NCBI RefSeq assembly: GCF_003351105.1
Contig: NZ_NKRG01000001.1
Location: forward strand, 407,967 to 471,966
DNA length: 64,000 nucleotides
DNA from: Thermosipho africanus Ob7
GTDB lineage: Bacteria; Thermotogota; Thermotogae; Thermotogales; Fervidobacteriaceae
Reading direction: 5' to 3'
Both the position numbers and the translations under genes were made by a program. Of this stretch, positions 44,195 through 53,860 are shown in pieces; within the stretch, counting starts at the first letter, position 1; every line of letters begins with the position of its first letter. The notes beneath the pieces were generated by a model. The model was not told the DNA's origin. It ran no database searches and saw only the letters and a program-made list of their open reading frames with translations.

Positions 44195-47100
44195 TTAATT
44201 CCCCCTTTTATTTCATTATATATTTCATGAAGTGTTTGTTGAAATTCTTTTATGCCTTTTTCAACTTCATCCATTATTTTTTCTAATGTTCTAGTTGTTT
44301 CTTCATTTATAAATTTGTTGTATTTTGAATTTAAAAAGTTGTATACAATTTTTCCAAGTTTTGTGGGAATTATTCTTTTATATTTATCTTCAAATATATA
44401 TTTTCTTTCAAATAAAACTGAGATTATTTTAGCGTATGTTGAAGGCCTTCCTATATTTTTTGACTTCATTTCTTCTATTATAGTTGCTTGTGTAAAAAGT
44501 GGCACCGTATGCTTATTGTAAACTTTTCTATCAGTTACTTTATTTTCATCCATTATTTGTATGACTTTTATTGGCATAAAAATGTTCCAACCATCTTCTA
44601 AAATTTCGGTTATTATTTCTTCACTTTTTTTCGAATTTTCAGTGATTATGTTTAGTCTTGCTTTTTTTACCTTAATTTCTTTCGATTGACTTGCAAGGAA
44701 TCTATTAAATATTTCTTTGTAGATTAGTAAATGTTTTTTATCAAGATTTATTATTTTTTCCTTTATCATATCTTTAAGTTCTTCGGGGGAAATAGGCTTT
44801 ACTGGCCTAATTCCCTCATGAGCACCTTCATTTCCATAACTTTTTGGTTTATATAAATGAGGTTTATTAATTAATTTAAAGTATTTTTCTGCAACTGCTT
44901 GCCCTGTCTTTGAAATTCTAGTTGAATCGGTTCTGTGATAAGTTATAAATCCATTTTCAAAAAGATTTTGCAGAATGGACATAATTTCATTTACTGATAA
45001 TTTGTATTTTTTTGAAATTTCAGATAAAATAGTTGAAGTATTAAAAGGTGCTGGTGGAGCTATTGTATCTTCATATATGTTTTCAATTTTGAGTGTAGCA
45101 TTTTCATGTATTCCTTCAAATTCTACTTTTAATCCATTTTCAAATGTAAAAGATGTGAATTTTTTAATACTATTTTTGTACTCTTTTTCTCGTTGAATAA
45201 TCCAACCTAACACGGTACTTTGAACTCTTCCGGCAGAAAGTGTTCTTTTAAAATTGGTTTGTAGTTTTTGACTTAGTTCAAACCCAATCCATCTGTCCTC
45301 AATTCGCCTTATAATTTGAGATTTTACTAAATTTTCTTTTATTTCCCTTTTTTCATCGATTCCTTTTAAAAATGCGTTACGAGTTATCTCATGAAGTTCT
45401 ATTCTTTTAATATTACTATTTACGGGATAAATATATTGTAGAATGTCATATGCAATTTTTTCACCTTCAACATCGGGATCCGATGCTATTAAAATTTCAT
45501 CAACTTCAAGGGATAGTTCTCTTAGAGCCTTTAAAACACTTAATTTATCATCAATATTTTTTGAATTGCATTTTGGACATTTATCGTAGTTATCTACAAA
45601 TTGATATCCACAATCTTTGCATTTTTTAATTGTGTTATAAATTGGAATAAAGGTATTATTTGAAAATTCTACACCATGATAACCTTCTCTTGTAATTAAG
45701 TCATATGTGTGACCTTTTGTTGCGGTTATTGTTATTAAGCCTTCTTTAGTTATTGACTCAAAAGAAATTAACCCGTTTAAACTTCTTATAGAAGATATAC
45801 CAAAGAATTTTGCTAGTGTTTCAGCTTTTGTTGGAGATTCAACTATTATGAGTTTTGAAGAAAATTCTAATTCTTTATTTTGTATATTTTTCCTTGATTC
45901 ATTTAATTCATTAGCTAATTTCTTTATGTCTATATCATTGTAATTGTAGAATTCTTCATCAGTAATCCAAAAAAGTCTAGAAGAAAGTTTTTCGAATATT
46001 TCATCATTTTCTTCAAAAACAAAACTAGCACCTTTTAATAAATTTCCTTTAAATAATCTTGAAGTTCTTCCGGTTGCTTGTACATAGGTGTAAATATCCG
46101 GTAAAATTAAATCTTCTTTTTCGATTCTAAACTTTGGGATTCCCCAGAAGATTACAGCTTTTATTTTTTCAGGCAAGTCTATTCCTCTAACAAGTTTTCC
46201 ATAATAGGAAGAAATTCCAATTAAAATATTTAATTTTCCATTTTTGAATTTTTCAAAAGATTCTTCAAAGTTTTCCCAGCTTGTTCCAGCTTCAATATTA
46301 TTTTTTTTAAGCGCTTCTTTTAGCTTTTTTGCTTCATTTTCATTTTCGGCGTAGATTATTATTCCATCGTTTAAAATTTTTAATAATTCGATTAGTTGAT
46401 TAATTTCTTTGTTTTTATATCTAATGTGAATTATATTTCTGGAAAAAAAACTTGGTTTTCCTAAATTAAAGTTAAAGATGTATCTGAATAATAAAGGTCT
46501 TATTCCCTTAGGCCTTGCAGTTGCAGAAGATACGACTAATATTCCCTTCTTAAGATCTTTAATTTCCGGCTTTTGCCCACTTTTTAACTTTTTTAATGTT
46601 TCATTTATTATATTTTCTGGTACGCCAGTTAGCATAATAATTGTTTCAATGTTTTTTGACGATTTTAACACTGAATCAACATCATCAATAAATACAAAAT
46701 CAAAGAATTTGTTTTTTAATTCTTCTTTACGTTTTGAAATAAATTGAGTAGAGACTATAAGTATTTTATAGTCATCTTTTTTGAATCGTTTTTCAAAATC
46801 TTCTTTTTCAGACTTTTTCATATTTGAATTGTAGTACAATACTTTTATTGTTTTATCTAGTTTTTTAATTTTTTCAACAACTTGTTTTACAATTGTAATT
46901 GTTGGAAATATTAATATGGATTATTTTTCTTTTTTGGCAAGCCAAATAGCCATTAAAATTCCAAAGGTAGTTTTCCCAAGGCCAGTTGGTGCTATCATTG
47001 TAAAGCTTTTTGAGAGTAAAACTCTCTTTGTCCATAGTTTTTGGTATCCATTTAGTTTTAATCCTGTTTTTTCCACAAAAAAATTAAAAAAGTCTTTGAA

Positions 47101-47286
47101 TTCATTTTCAAATCTAATATATTTTTCTAATTTGTATAGTTTATTAGTCGTTATTAAACTATTAATATAATCATTAGTTTCATTTGGAAGACATTTAATG
47201 CAGGGAAGTCCTTTTAAATTTCTATCATCTGTGTTAATCTTTTCACAGTTAATGCATGAGTGATCAAATTTAAGATTTACAGGCAT
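44191..47286 (-). pseudogene. rgy: Reverse gyrase interrupted by an in-frame TAA
   Basis: About 1031 codons in one frame. Codons 1-121: N-terminal zinc finger (CINCEK...LPCIKC) and Walker A APTGLGKTTFG. TAA at codon 122 (46921-46923). The same frame continues SILIFPTITIVKQVVEKI, FVFIDDVDSVL, VVSSATARPKG, QATGRTSR, then topoisomerase IA: IVESPTKAETLAKFF, a second zinc finger CKDCGYQF...CPKC, SDPDVEGEKIAYD and the active-site Tyr in GFITYHRTDSTRIS. It introduces positive supercoils and is a hallmark of hyperthermophiles. Only one base (AAA to TAA) separates it from an intact gene. Downstream reinitiation (TTG 46839) would lack the P-loop. The helicase also lacks most of the latch insertion. Confidence 0.9.
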
Positions 47287-47300
47287 ATTTTTCCCCCTTG

Positions 47301-47942
47301 TCAGCTAAAGTACTTTTCGAAATATATTTTAATTAGTTCTGGTTTAAAATTATTCACATTTATAAATTTAATACCAACTTTTTCAGAGGCTTTATCATTT
47401 TCAGTATCTCCTATCATTAAACATTTATCAGCAGCAACACTAATTTTTTTTAAAATCTCAGCAAAAAATTTTGGATTTGGTTTTGCATAATGTGAATTTT
47501 CCATTGTAGCAATGTAGAAAAAGTTTTCGGGGGATAAATTTGCAAAATCTATTCTTTTTTTTACAGCAATTTCAGGAAATAATGGATTTGATGCAAATAT
47601 GAATTTATAGTTGGAGTTTTTAATAAAATTTGTTAGTTTTTTGTTGACTTTTATAATCTTTCTTAATTCATCGAATTCATTTTTGTAAAAGTCAAGAAAA
47701 ATATTATACCAATAATCTTTACTTTTTCCAGTTTTTTTAGAAATTGATTCCAAAAATCTTTCAAAAAGATTTTTGGAAGGATCTTCAATTTTTGTAATTT
47801 CGTAAATGCTGTCCATTACTAGATTAAAAATTTTTTCAATAGGTAATTTTACTTTTCTTGAAAGGATAGAAAAGTATGTTTTCATAAATTTTTCTTCACT
47901 GTTTTTAACTAATGTTCCATCATAATCTACAAAGATATACAT
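47301..47942 (-). CDS. HAD-superfamily phosphatase
   Basis: About 213 residues from ATG 47942 (GAGGG 5 nt upstream; ATG 47954 overlaps it). Motif I FVDYDGTLV, motif II FASNP, and Lys plus motif III region HYAKPNPKFFAEIL...CLMIGDTENDKASEKVG are typical of phosphoglycolate-phosphatase/PpaX-like HAD enzymes with a helical cap. Substrate unknown. It directly precedes reverse gyrase (14 nt). Confidence 0.9.
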   Translation of the reverse strand: MYIFVDYDGTLVKNSEEKFMKTYFSILSRKVKLPIEKIFNLVMDSIYEITKIEDPSKNLFERFLESISKKTGKSKDYWYNIFLDFYKNEFDELRKIIKVNKKLTNFIKNSNYKFIFASNPLFPEIAVKKRIDFANLSPENFFYIATMENSHYAKPNPKFFAEILKKISVAADKCLMIGDTENDKASEKVGIKFINVNNFKPELIKIYFEKYFS

Positions 47943-47978
47943 TTTATCCCTCATTCATTTTAAGTTAATCTAAATAGA

Positions 47979-48006
47979 TTGTATCATAAAGTTTTCGTGG
48001 TAAAAT
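47979..48006 (+). promoter_or_regulatory. Promoter of the GAF-domain gene
   Basis: TTGTAT (47979-47984), 16-nt spacer, TAAAAT (48001-48006) preceded by TGG. Confidence 0.55.
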
Positions 48007-48037
48007 AATATAAACAGAAGAAAATGGAGGTGATTTT

Positions 48038-48839
48038 ATTAACGATTTAATGTTAAGTAGATTATTTGATATAGTTATAGAATTTAGCGTTAATAACTAC
48101 AAAGTTTATTATTCAAAATTTGATTTAGATACAACTCAGGATATTATAGAAATTTTCTTGAGTCAGTATCGAATAAAAATGTTAGATAATGAAGATAATT
48201 TTTTATTTGATACTGAGCATGGTATTTTTGAAGTAACTGTAGTAAAAGATGGATTAAACTTTATTATAACTTTCAAAAATGCAAGTGAATTGTTAAAGAA
48301 TAATTTGAAGGCAAAATTTTTTGAGTTGATAGAATTAATTTATACGAAGTTTTATGAAGAATGGGAAAGAGAAGGATTATTTTCAAGTAATAGTTTAGAT
48401 AATTTTTTAGAAATAATTGTAAAAAATTTAGCTGAAGTTGATGCTGCATTATTATCAAAAAAGATAAATAACTATTTTAAAATTAAATCGTCTTATGGAT
48501 TTGATAATGATGAATTTATGAAAAAATTGTTATTCTTTGAAGATGAGATTTATACTGAAAGATTTAAAAAACCTATGGTAGTAAAATTGGATGAGATTTT
48601 AGATGAATATTATTTGGAAGTGGATAATAAAAGAATGGAAAAAGTTAATGAATTGGTAAAACATGGTAATTTATTAAGTAAGGCTAACTTCATCACTATC
48701 AATCCCAATATTTAAAGATAAAGAATGCGTTGGATTTCTATCACTTTATAGTTTTGAAAGTGAAATTGCTTTTGAAAATAATGAGTATATTAGTTTTGCA
48801 AATGTTCTTTCTAAAATTTTATCAAGTTTTGTAAAATAA
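48038..48839 (+). pseudogene. GAF-domain protein gene with a frameshift
   Basis: The first frame runs from ATG 48050 (or ATT 48038) to a stop at 48713. After about 48677 the +1 frame continues as LSIPIFKDKECVGFLSLYSFESEIAFENN...VLSKILSSFVK and stops at 48839, which is a typical GAF-domain end. One extra base near 48677-48690 therefore splits the gene; repaired it would be about 262-266 residues. The N-terminal 110 residues are unrecognised; SSNSLDNFLEIIVKNLAEVDAALL begins the GAF fold. GGAGGTG at 48026 is well placed only for ATT 48038, since ATG 48050 is 19 nt away. Function unknown; GAF domains bind small ligands. Confidence 0.7.
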
Positions 48840-48840
48840 A

Positions 48841-48874
48841 AACATGGCTTTGAGTTTTAACTCAAAGCCATGTT
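48841..48874. terminator. Bidirectional terminator between the GAF gene and the rpsT-metK region
   Basis: AACATGGCTTTGAGTT and AACTCAAAGCCATGTT form a perfect 16-bp stem with a 2-nt loop, flanked by A- and T-rich tracts. Confidence 0.9.
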
Positions 48875-48883
48875 AATTTAATT

Positions 48884-49291
48884 TTATTCTTCTTCATCAT
48901 AATCTAAGAAGTCTTCTAAATCTTCGTCGATTACTATTCCGCTATCATCAATTTCTTCTTCTATGCTTTCAATAGTTCTTTCCTGAATGTCATCTTGAGA
49001 GTTTCCAAACGGGTTTTTAGGATCAAGTTTTCCATTAAAAATTTCAATTTTTGATTTTCCGTCAATTAGATAAGCCTTTGCTGTAACACTTCCACTTATA
49101 GTACTTAAAATTTTTTTAACTAATTCCTCGTCAAGATCTTGATTTTCAGCACAAGTCAAAATAAGATTTCCGTTTTGATATTCTATTTTGGTTTCATTTT
49201 TTTCTGCTAAGTTAATTATTTCTTCATTTTGGAGAATTGATTTAGCTTTTGGTTCATTTACTAGCATTTCTATTGTATAATGAAACGGCAT
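48884..49291 (-). CDS. Hypothetical protein with acidic C-terminal tail
   Basis: 135 residues. About 1-90 look like a small alpha/beta domain (MPFHYTIEMLVNEPKAKSIL...AKAYLIDGKSKIEIF). The last 40 are very acidic (SIEEEIDDSG...EDFLDYDEEE). GGAGGTG precedes the ATG. It follows rpsT by 15 nt. No family recognised. Confidence 0.75.
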   Translation of the reverse strand: MPFHYTIEMLVNEPKAKSILQNEEIINLAEKNETKIEYQNGNLILTCAENQDLDEELVKKILSTISGSVTAKAYLIDGKSKIEIFNGKLDPKNPFGNSQDDIQERTIESIEEEIDDSGIVIDEDLEDFLDYDEEE

Positions 49292-49306
49292 GCTGCACCT
49301 CCAAAA

Positions 49307-49585
49307 TTATTCTTTACTTGCAAAATGTTTGTTTATTTTCGCAATTAATCTTGATTTTCTTCTTGATGCTTGGTTTTTGTGTATTGCACCTATTTTAGCA
49401 GCTTTATCAATTGCACTTTGAGCTACTTTATACAACTGTTCAACTTCTTCACGTGATTTTCCTTCTTGAAGTGCTAATAAAACCTTTTTTATGGAATTTT
49501 TCATTCTTGTTTTATATGCTTTATTGATTAATCTATTTCTTTCTGAAACTTTAACTCTTTTTTTTGCAGATTTTATGTTTGGCAT
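49307..49585 (-). CDS. rpsT: 30S ribosomal protein S20
   Basis: 92 residues starting MPNIKSAKKRVKVSERNRLINKAYKTRM, the usual S20 start; GGGAGG lies 10 nt upstream. ATG 49594 is too near the SD. Basic and helical, with IHKNQASRRKSRLIAKIN at the C terminus. It binds 16S rRNA. Confidence 0.97.
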   Translation of the reverse strand: MPNIKSAKKRVKVSERNRLINKAYKTRMKNSIKKVLLALQEGKSREEVEQLYKVAQSAIDKAAKIGAIHKNQASRRKSRLIAKINKHFASKE

Positions 49586-49606
49586 AAATCTCATACCTCC
49601 CGTTTA

Positions 49607-50794
49607 TTATAAAATTTTCTTAAGTTCATTAACCATATCTAATTTTTCCCAAGTAAATTCCTCTAATTCTCTTCCAAAGTGACCATAAGCTGCAGTTTTC
49701 TTGTATATTGGTCTTAAAAGATCTAATTTTTTGATTATTGCACCTGGTCTAAAGTCAAAAATCTCAAGAATTGCTTTTAAAATTTTATCTTCATCAGTTT
49801 TAGCAGTTCCAAAGGTATTGATCATTACTGATACTGGTTGTGCTTTTCCAATTGCATAAGCAACTTGAATCATGAATTTGTCTGCAAGACCTGCTGCAAC
49901 AACATTTTTAGCAACGTATCTTGCAAAATAGTGTGCGGATCTATCTACCTTTGTTGGATCTTTTCCACTAAAGGCACCTCCACCGTGAGGTACTGCACCA
50001 CCGTATGTGTCAACGATAATTTTTCTTCCAGTTAGTCCTGTATCTGCTGATGGACCACCTAGGACAAATCTTCCAGTGGGGTTTACTAAAATTTTCATTT
50101 TGTCATCTCTAAGTTCTTCTGGAATTATAGGATCAATTACGTGCTTAATTAATGCTTCTTTTATTTCTGAAATTGTAACATCAGGCTCATGTTGTGTGGA
50201 AATTAAAACAGTATCGACTCTTACTGGTTTGTCGTTTTCGTCGTATTCAATTGTTACTTGAGTCTTTCCATCTGGTCTTAAAAATGGAAGTGTACCATTT
50301 TTTCTTACTTCAGATAGTTTCATAGCAAGCTTATGAGAAAGCATTATTGGAAGTGGCATATATTCTTTTGTTTCATTTGTAGCGTAACCAAACATCATTC
50401 CTTGATCTCCTGCTCCAACTTGTTCGAGTTCATCTTCTGCTATTAATTCCCCTTCTTTAGCTTCAAGAGCTTTATCAACACCTAGTGCAATATCTGGAGA
50501 TTGACTGTGAATCGATGACAATACTGCACATGTTTCACCATCAAAACCATATTTTGCCCTGGTATAACCAATATCTAAAATAGTTTTTCTTACTATGTCT
50601 TGAATATCAACATATGCCCTTGTTGTTACCTCACCAGAAACTATTGCAATACCTGTTGTAACTAGTGTTTCTACAGCAACCCTAGACTTTGGGTCTTGTT
50701 CTAACATCGCGTCCAAGATAGCATCGCTAATTTGATCTGCTACCTTGTCTGGATGACCTTCAGTAACGCTTTCACTTGTGAATAGTCTTTTCAT
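49607..50794 (-). CDS. metK: S-adenosylmethionine synthase MetK
   Basis: 395 residues. Signatures are [36 protein letters not shown], the [28 protein letters not shown] motif and [22 protein letters not shown]. It makes SAM from methionine and ATP. It starts 4 nt inside the end of the upstream gene. With ahcY at 57.8 kb the window covers synthesis of SAM and removal of its by-product. No SAM riboswitch is visible upstream. Confidence 0.98.
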   Translation of the reverse strand: MKRLFTSESVTEGHPDKVADQISDAILDAMLEQDPKSRVAVETLVTTGIAIVSGEVTTRAYVDIQDIVRKTILDIGYTRAKYGFDGETCAVLSSIHSQSPDIALGVDKALEAKEGELIAEDELEQVGAGDQGMMFGYATNETKEYMPLPIMLSHKLAMKLSEVRKNGTLPFLRPDGKTQVTIEYDENDKPVRVDTVLISTQHEPDVTISEIKEALIKHVIDPIIPEELRDDKMKILVNPTGRFVLGGPSADTGLTGRKIIVDTYGGAVPHGGGAFSGKDPTKVDRSAHYFARYVAKNVVAAGLADKFMIQVAYAIGKAQPVSVMINTFGTAKTDEDKILKAILEIFDFRPGAIIKKLDLLRPIYKKTAAYGHFGRELEEFTWEKLDMVNELKKIL

Positions 50795-51111
50795 TCCTCA
50801 ACCTCCTTTTCATACTCTTCTTTTGAAATAAACTTTCCTCCAGATATATCAAAACTTACTGGCTTATATGAACCAGTAAATTGTGCTCTAACTTCAATTT
50901 TGTTTGGACATTTAGAACCAACGTATAATTTTTCTATTTTGTATCTGATATTTGGGTTGTCGTATTCATTAAAAAAATCATAACCCTTTCTTAAGTGGCT
51001 TCTAAAAACTTCTCCGCATTTATCACATTTTATATATATAACCAAAGAATCTTTTTCGTTATAGAATGGATTTTTCTCTATATTCTTTTTTTTCTTAAAA
51101 AAACCAAACAT
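50791..51111 (-). CDS. Conserved hypothetical protein with a zinc-ribbon-like Cys motif
   Basis: 106 residues. A Lys-rich N terminus (FGFFKKKKN) is followed by [21 protein letters not shown], one more Cys ([10 protein letters not shown]) and a conserved-looking end ([19 protein letters not shown]). Only three Cys are visible, so a classical four-Cys zinc site would need another ligand. It lies between the M23 peptidase and metK, overlapping metK by 4 nt. Function unknown. Confidence 0.75.
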   Translation of the reverse strand: MFGFFKKKKNIEKNPFYNEKDSLVIYIKCDKCGEVFRSHLRKGYDFFNEYDNPNIRYKIEKLYVGSKCPNKIEVRAQFTGSYKPVSFDISGGKFISKEEYEKEVEE

Positions 51112-51113
51112 AT

Positions 51114-52079
51114 CTATCTCTCCCGTTTAAGGTTAAATGTAAATTCTTTAACTCTTTTCCATGGGTCATAAGCTTCAATTCTTACTTGGAAAAAGTCTGT
51201 ATTTGTATTTAGAGTTGGAAAATTATTAACTTTAATTGGTCCACCAAGTATCTCCGGATAAAGTTTATAATATGTTTTGTATATATACCCTGCTGCAATT
51301 GAATCTTTTGAATAAACAATGTATGGTTTATAAAATTCTTCTTTTGATACTTCATCAAGTAATATATCATACACTAGTTTGTTTGCAATGTAAAGCTTTA
51401 TTTCTTTAAGACCAAGCAAATTATTGTTAACAAATAAATAAGAATTTATTTCAATTTTAGGATATTCTCCTTTAAAGGAATAAGTTTCACCTTCAGTGTA
51501 GTTATAACTTTTCCCATTTATAATTAGTTCTTTTAAAATTATTTCACCATTTGGAGCTTGAACATTTAAAAAATCAATAGGATCAAACATTAACGTTTCA
51601 TCACTATTTCTTATTTCAAGATGACAATGAGGCTTTACAGCTTCACCTGTTTTTCCTGAATATGCAATAATATCACCTTGTGAAAATTTAATTTCATTAT
51701 CTGGAAAATTAATAACAATTTTTTGGTTTTGAAATTCTTCTTGTAAACTTTTTATAATATTTTCGATTGTATAATTAAAATTACTGAGATGTGCATATAA
51801 AGATCTATAACCGTTAGGATGTTGTAAAACAATAACGTTTCCGTAGATAGGATCATTTAATTCAACTCTAACAACATAGCCTTCATAAATTGCTTTGATT
51901 GGTATACCTTCTTTCGAAAATGTGCTGAAATCAATTCCCCCATGAAAATGTGGTAAATTACCCGTGCTTCTGAATTCAGCAAAGGAAGAAGTAATATAAC
52001 TATCATCTACCGGTGGAATAAAATTTGAAAATGATAAAGTGATTAATATTAAAAGAATAAACGCGACTGTTTTTTTCAT
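51114..52079 (-). CDS. Secreted M23-family metallopeptidase
   Basis: 321 residues with a signal peptide (KKTVAFILLILITLSFS). The LytM/M23 domain (about 25-160) has zinc ligands in HFHGGIDFS, YAHLSNF and HCHLEIRN, so it is probably active on peptidoglycan cross-links. A beta-rich C-terminal half of about 150 residues is unassigned. AGGAGGT precedes the ATG, 1 nt after hflX ends. Confidence 0.92.
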   Translation of the reverse strand: MKKTVAFILLILITLSFSNFIPPVDDSYITSSFAEFRSTGNLPHFHGGIDFSTFSKEGIPIKAIYEGYVVRVELNDPIYGNVIVLQHPNGYRSLYAHLSNFNYTIENIIKSLQEEFQNQKIVINFPDNEIKFSQGDIIAYSGKTGEAVKPHCHLEIRNSDETLMFDPIDFLNVQAPNGEIILKELIINGKSYNYTEGETYSFKGEYPKIEINSYLFVNNNLLGLKEIKLYIANKLVYDILLDEVSKEEFYKPYIVYSKDSIAAGYIYKTYYKLYPEILGGPIKVNNFPTLNTNTDFFQVRIEAYDPWKRVKEFTFNLKRER

Positions 52080-53156
52080 TTAAATTTTGACCTCCTTCTG
52101 TAGTAAATTTTCTACTTGATGTAAGAGTGTTGATATGTTTTCTTTGTTTTTTGCAGATATAAAAACTGCATTTGAAAATCTTCTTTGCAAATTTTTAATA
52201 TAATCTTTATGGCATAAATCGATTTTGTTGAATACTAGTAAAGTCTTTATTTTAGCTATGTTTATTGATTCAAGCGTTTCATCAATTATTTCTAATTTTT
52301 CTTCGAAGTTTTTATCAGCTACATCAACTAAAATTATTATCAAGTCTGAAAAATTTATTTCTTCTAAAGTTGAATGAAAAGCTTCTATTATTAAAGGGTG
52401 TAGATTTCTTATGAAACCAACTGTGTCAGAAAAAATTGCATATCTACCACTTGGAAGTAATACTCTTCGTGAAACGGGCGAAAGAGTTGTAAACATTTCA
52501 TTTTTTGACAACAAAGTTTCCTTGGCTAAATTTGATAATAATGTAGTTTTTCCGGCATTAGTATAACCAACTATAGAAACTTTGTAAATATTGCTTTGAT
52601 TTCTCTTTTTTCGTTGAACTTGCCTAATAGATTCAAGTTTTTTTAACTTGCTTTCTAACTTTTTAATTCTATTTTTAATATATCTTTTTGAATATTCTAA
52701 GCTTTTTTCTCCTGGCCCTCTTGTTCCTATACCTCCACCTAATCTTGAAAGTTCCTTCCCCTGTCCGACAAGGTATGGCAACAAATACTTTAATCTTGCA
52801 ATTTCAACTTGTAATCTTCCCTCATTTGTTTTTGCATGTTTTGCAAAGATTTCCAATATAATCTCGGTTCTATCATAAACTTTTTTTTCAAGATATTTTT
52901 CTATATTCCTTCTTTGAATATGTGATATATTATCATCAATAACCAAATAATCAATATTTTCACGTATGAAAAATTCCTTAACTTTTTCTAATAATCCTTT
53001 TCCTATGTAAAAAGAAGGATTAGGTCTATTTCTTTTCTGAAAAATTTTATCTACAACTTTTATGCCTATAGTTTCGCACAACTCTTCCAACTCTAGAAAA
53101 GATTCGGTATATGAAGGTTTATATAAACCTATTATTAATGCTTTACTTTTCTTCAT
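52080..53156 (-). CDS. hflX: GTPase HflX
   Basis: 358 residues. The N-terminal HflX domain ([37 protein letters not shown]) is followed by the linker [21 protein letters not shown] and the G domain with [11 protein letters not shown] (P-loop), [19 protein letters not shown] and VFNKIDL. It binds 50S subunits and rescues or recycles ribosomes after stress. It overlaps hfq by 14 nt; hfq-hflX order is as in many other bacteria. Confidence 0.96.
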   Translation of the reverse strand: MKKSKALIIGLYKPSYTESFLELEELCETIGIKVVDKIFQKRNRPNPSFYIGKGLLEKVKEFFIRENIDYLVIDDNISHIQRRNIEKYLEKKVYDRTEIILEIFAKHAKTNEGRLQVEIARLKYLLPYLVGQGKELSRLGGGIGTRGPGEKSLEYSKRYIKNRIKKLESKLKKLESIRQVQRKKRNQSNIYKVSIVGYTNAGKTTLLSNLAKETLLSKNEMFTTLSPVSRRVLLPSGRYAIFSDTVGFIRNLHPLIIEAFHSTLEEINFSDLIIILVDVADKNFEEKLEIIDETLESINIAKIKTLLVFNKIDLCHKDYIKNLQRRFSNAVFISAKNKENISTLLHQVENLLQKEVKI

Positions 53157-53397
53157 TTTCAGATTCTTCGTTTTGTTGCTTAGTTAGTTTGACAAAACTT
53201 TCTGGCATAATTGTACTAACTGCATGTTTATAAATTAAATTTTGTTGGCTACCATTTTCCAAAAGCATTGTAAAATTATCAAAGGATCTTATAATTCCTT
53301 TAGTTTGAAAACCATTAACCAAGTAAACTTTAACTGGTATTTTGTTAGTTCTTAGAATGTTTAAAAATCTGTCTTGTAAATTAAATTTTTCTGCCAT
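53143..53397 (-). CDS. hfq: RNA chaperone Hfq
   Basis: 84 residues from ATG 53397 ([29 protein letters not shown]). The Sm1 motif ends with [19 protein letters not shown] and the Sm2 motif has [15 protein letters not shown] (KH core). A longer in-frame reading to 53493 is rejected because AAGGGGG sits just upstream of this ATG and the extension has no Hfq similarity. It pairs small RNAs with mRNAs as a hexamer. Confidence 0.97.
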   Translation of the reverse strand: MAEKFNLQDRFLNILRTNKIPVKVYLVNGFQTKGIIRSFDNFTMLLENGSQQNLIYKHAVSTIMPESFVKLTKQQNEESENEEK

Positions 53398-53401
53398 ACC
53401 T

Positions 53402-53860
53402 TTAATCCCCCTTTTTAGTTTTATATAAATCTTTTGGAAAAGAAAAATAAATATTAACGCTCCTAATAAAAATTTCACTTTGTTTTCCATCAACTAATAT
53501 ATAAATTCTATCAATACCATTTATGTTTTCAAAAAGTGAATATAGAATTTGTAATAATAGAAAGATTTCTTCTTCACTGCTGTAATTTTGTATATTTTTA
53601 GAATTTAGATCAATTATTAATGCTGTATCAACAAAATAGTAAGCATTTAAAATGCCTTGAGGTACAAAGTTTTTTTGATTGCCACTTAATTTAACTTTTG
53701 AAAATTTTTCAAAAATTTCTTGTACAGCTACAACCTTATTTGAAGAAAATTCGCCTACTTCTAAAAGAATTATACCATTATTTTCAATAAAAGCAATTTT
53801 TGAAGCAACTAATGTAAAAGAAGCTATAAGTATAAAAAGTAATGTAATTATCCTTTTCAT
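53402..53860 (-). CDS. Secreted GerMN-domain protein
   Basis: 152 residues with a signal peptide ([19 protein letters not shown]). Residues about 60-135 fit the GerMN fold: [18 protein letters not shown]..., [29 protein letters not shown]. Such domains occur in envelope proteins beside amidases. It overlaps the upstream secreted protein by 4 nt. Confidence 0.75.
   Translation of the reverse strand: MKRIITLLFILIASFTLVASKIAFIENNGIILLEVGEFSSNKVVAVQEIFEKFSKVKLSGNQKNFVPQGILNAYYFVDTALIIDLNSKNIQNYSSEEEIFLLLQILYSLFENINGIDRIYILVDGKQSEIFIRSVNIYFSFPKDLYKTKKGD

Noticed and set aside
46839..46841. Two separate genes (zinc-finger/P-loop protein and topoisomerase) instead of broken reverse gyrase
   Set aside because: The sequence between TAA and TTG 46839 is in frame and matches reverse gyrase, so it is coding-derived and not intergenic.
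50795..51111. SAM riboswitch before metK
   Set aside because: metK is preceded by an overlapping coding gene; no conserved riboswitch core seen.
53398..53493. Longer Hfq reading frame with a hydrophobic N-terminal extension
   Set aside because: A good SD lies directly before ATG 53397, and the extension is out-of-frame sequence of the upstream GerMN gene, with no Hfq similarity.
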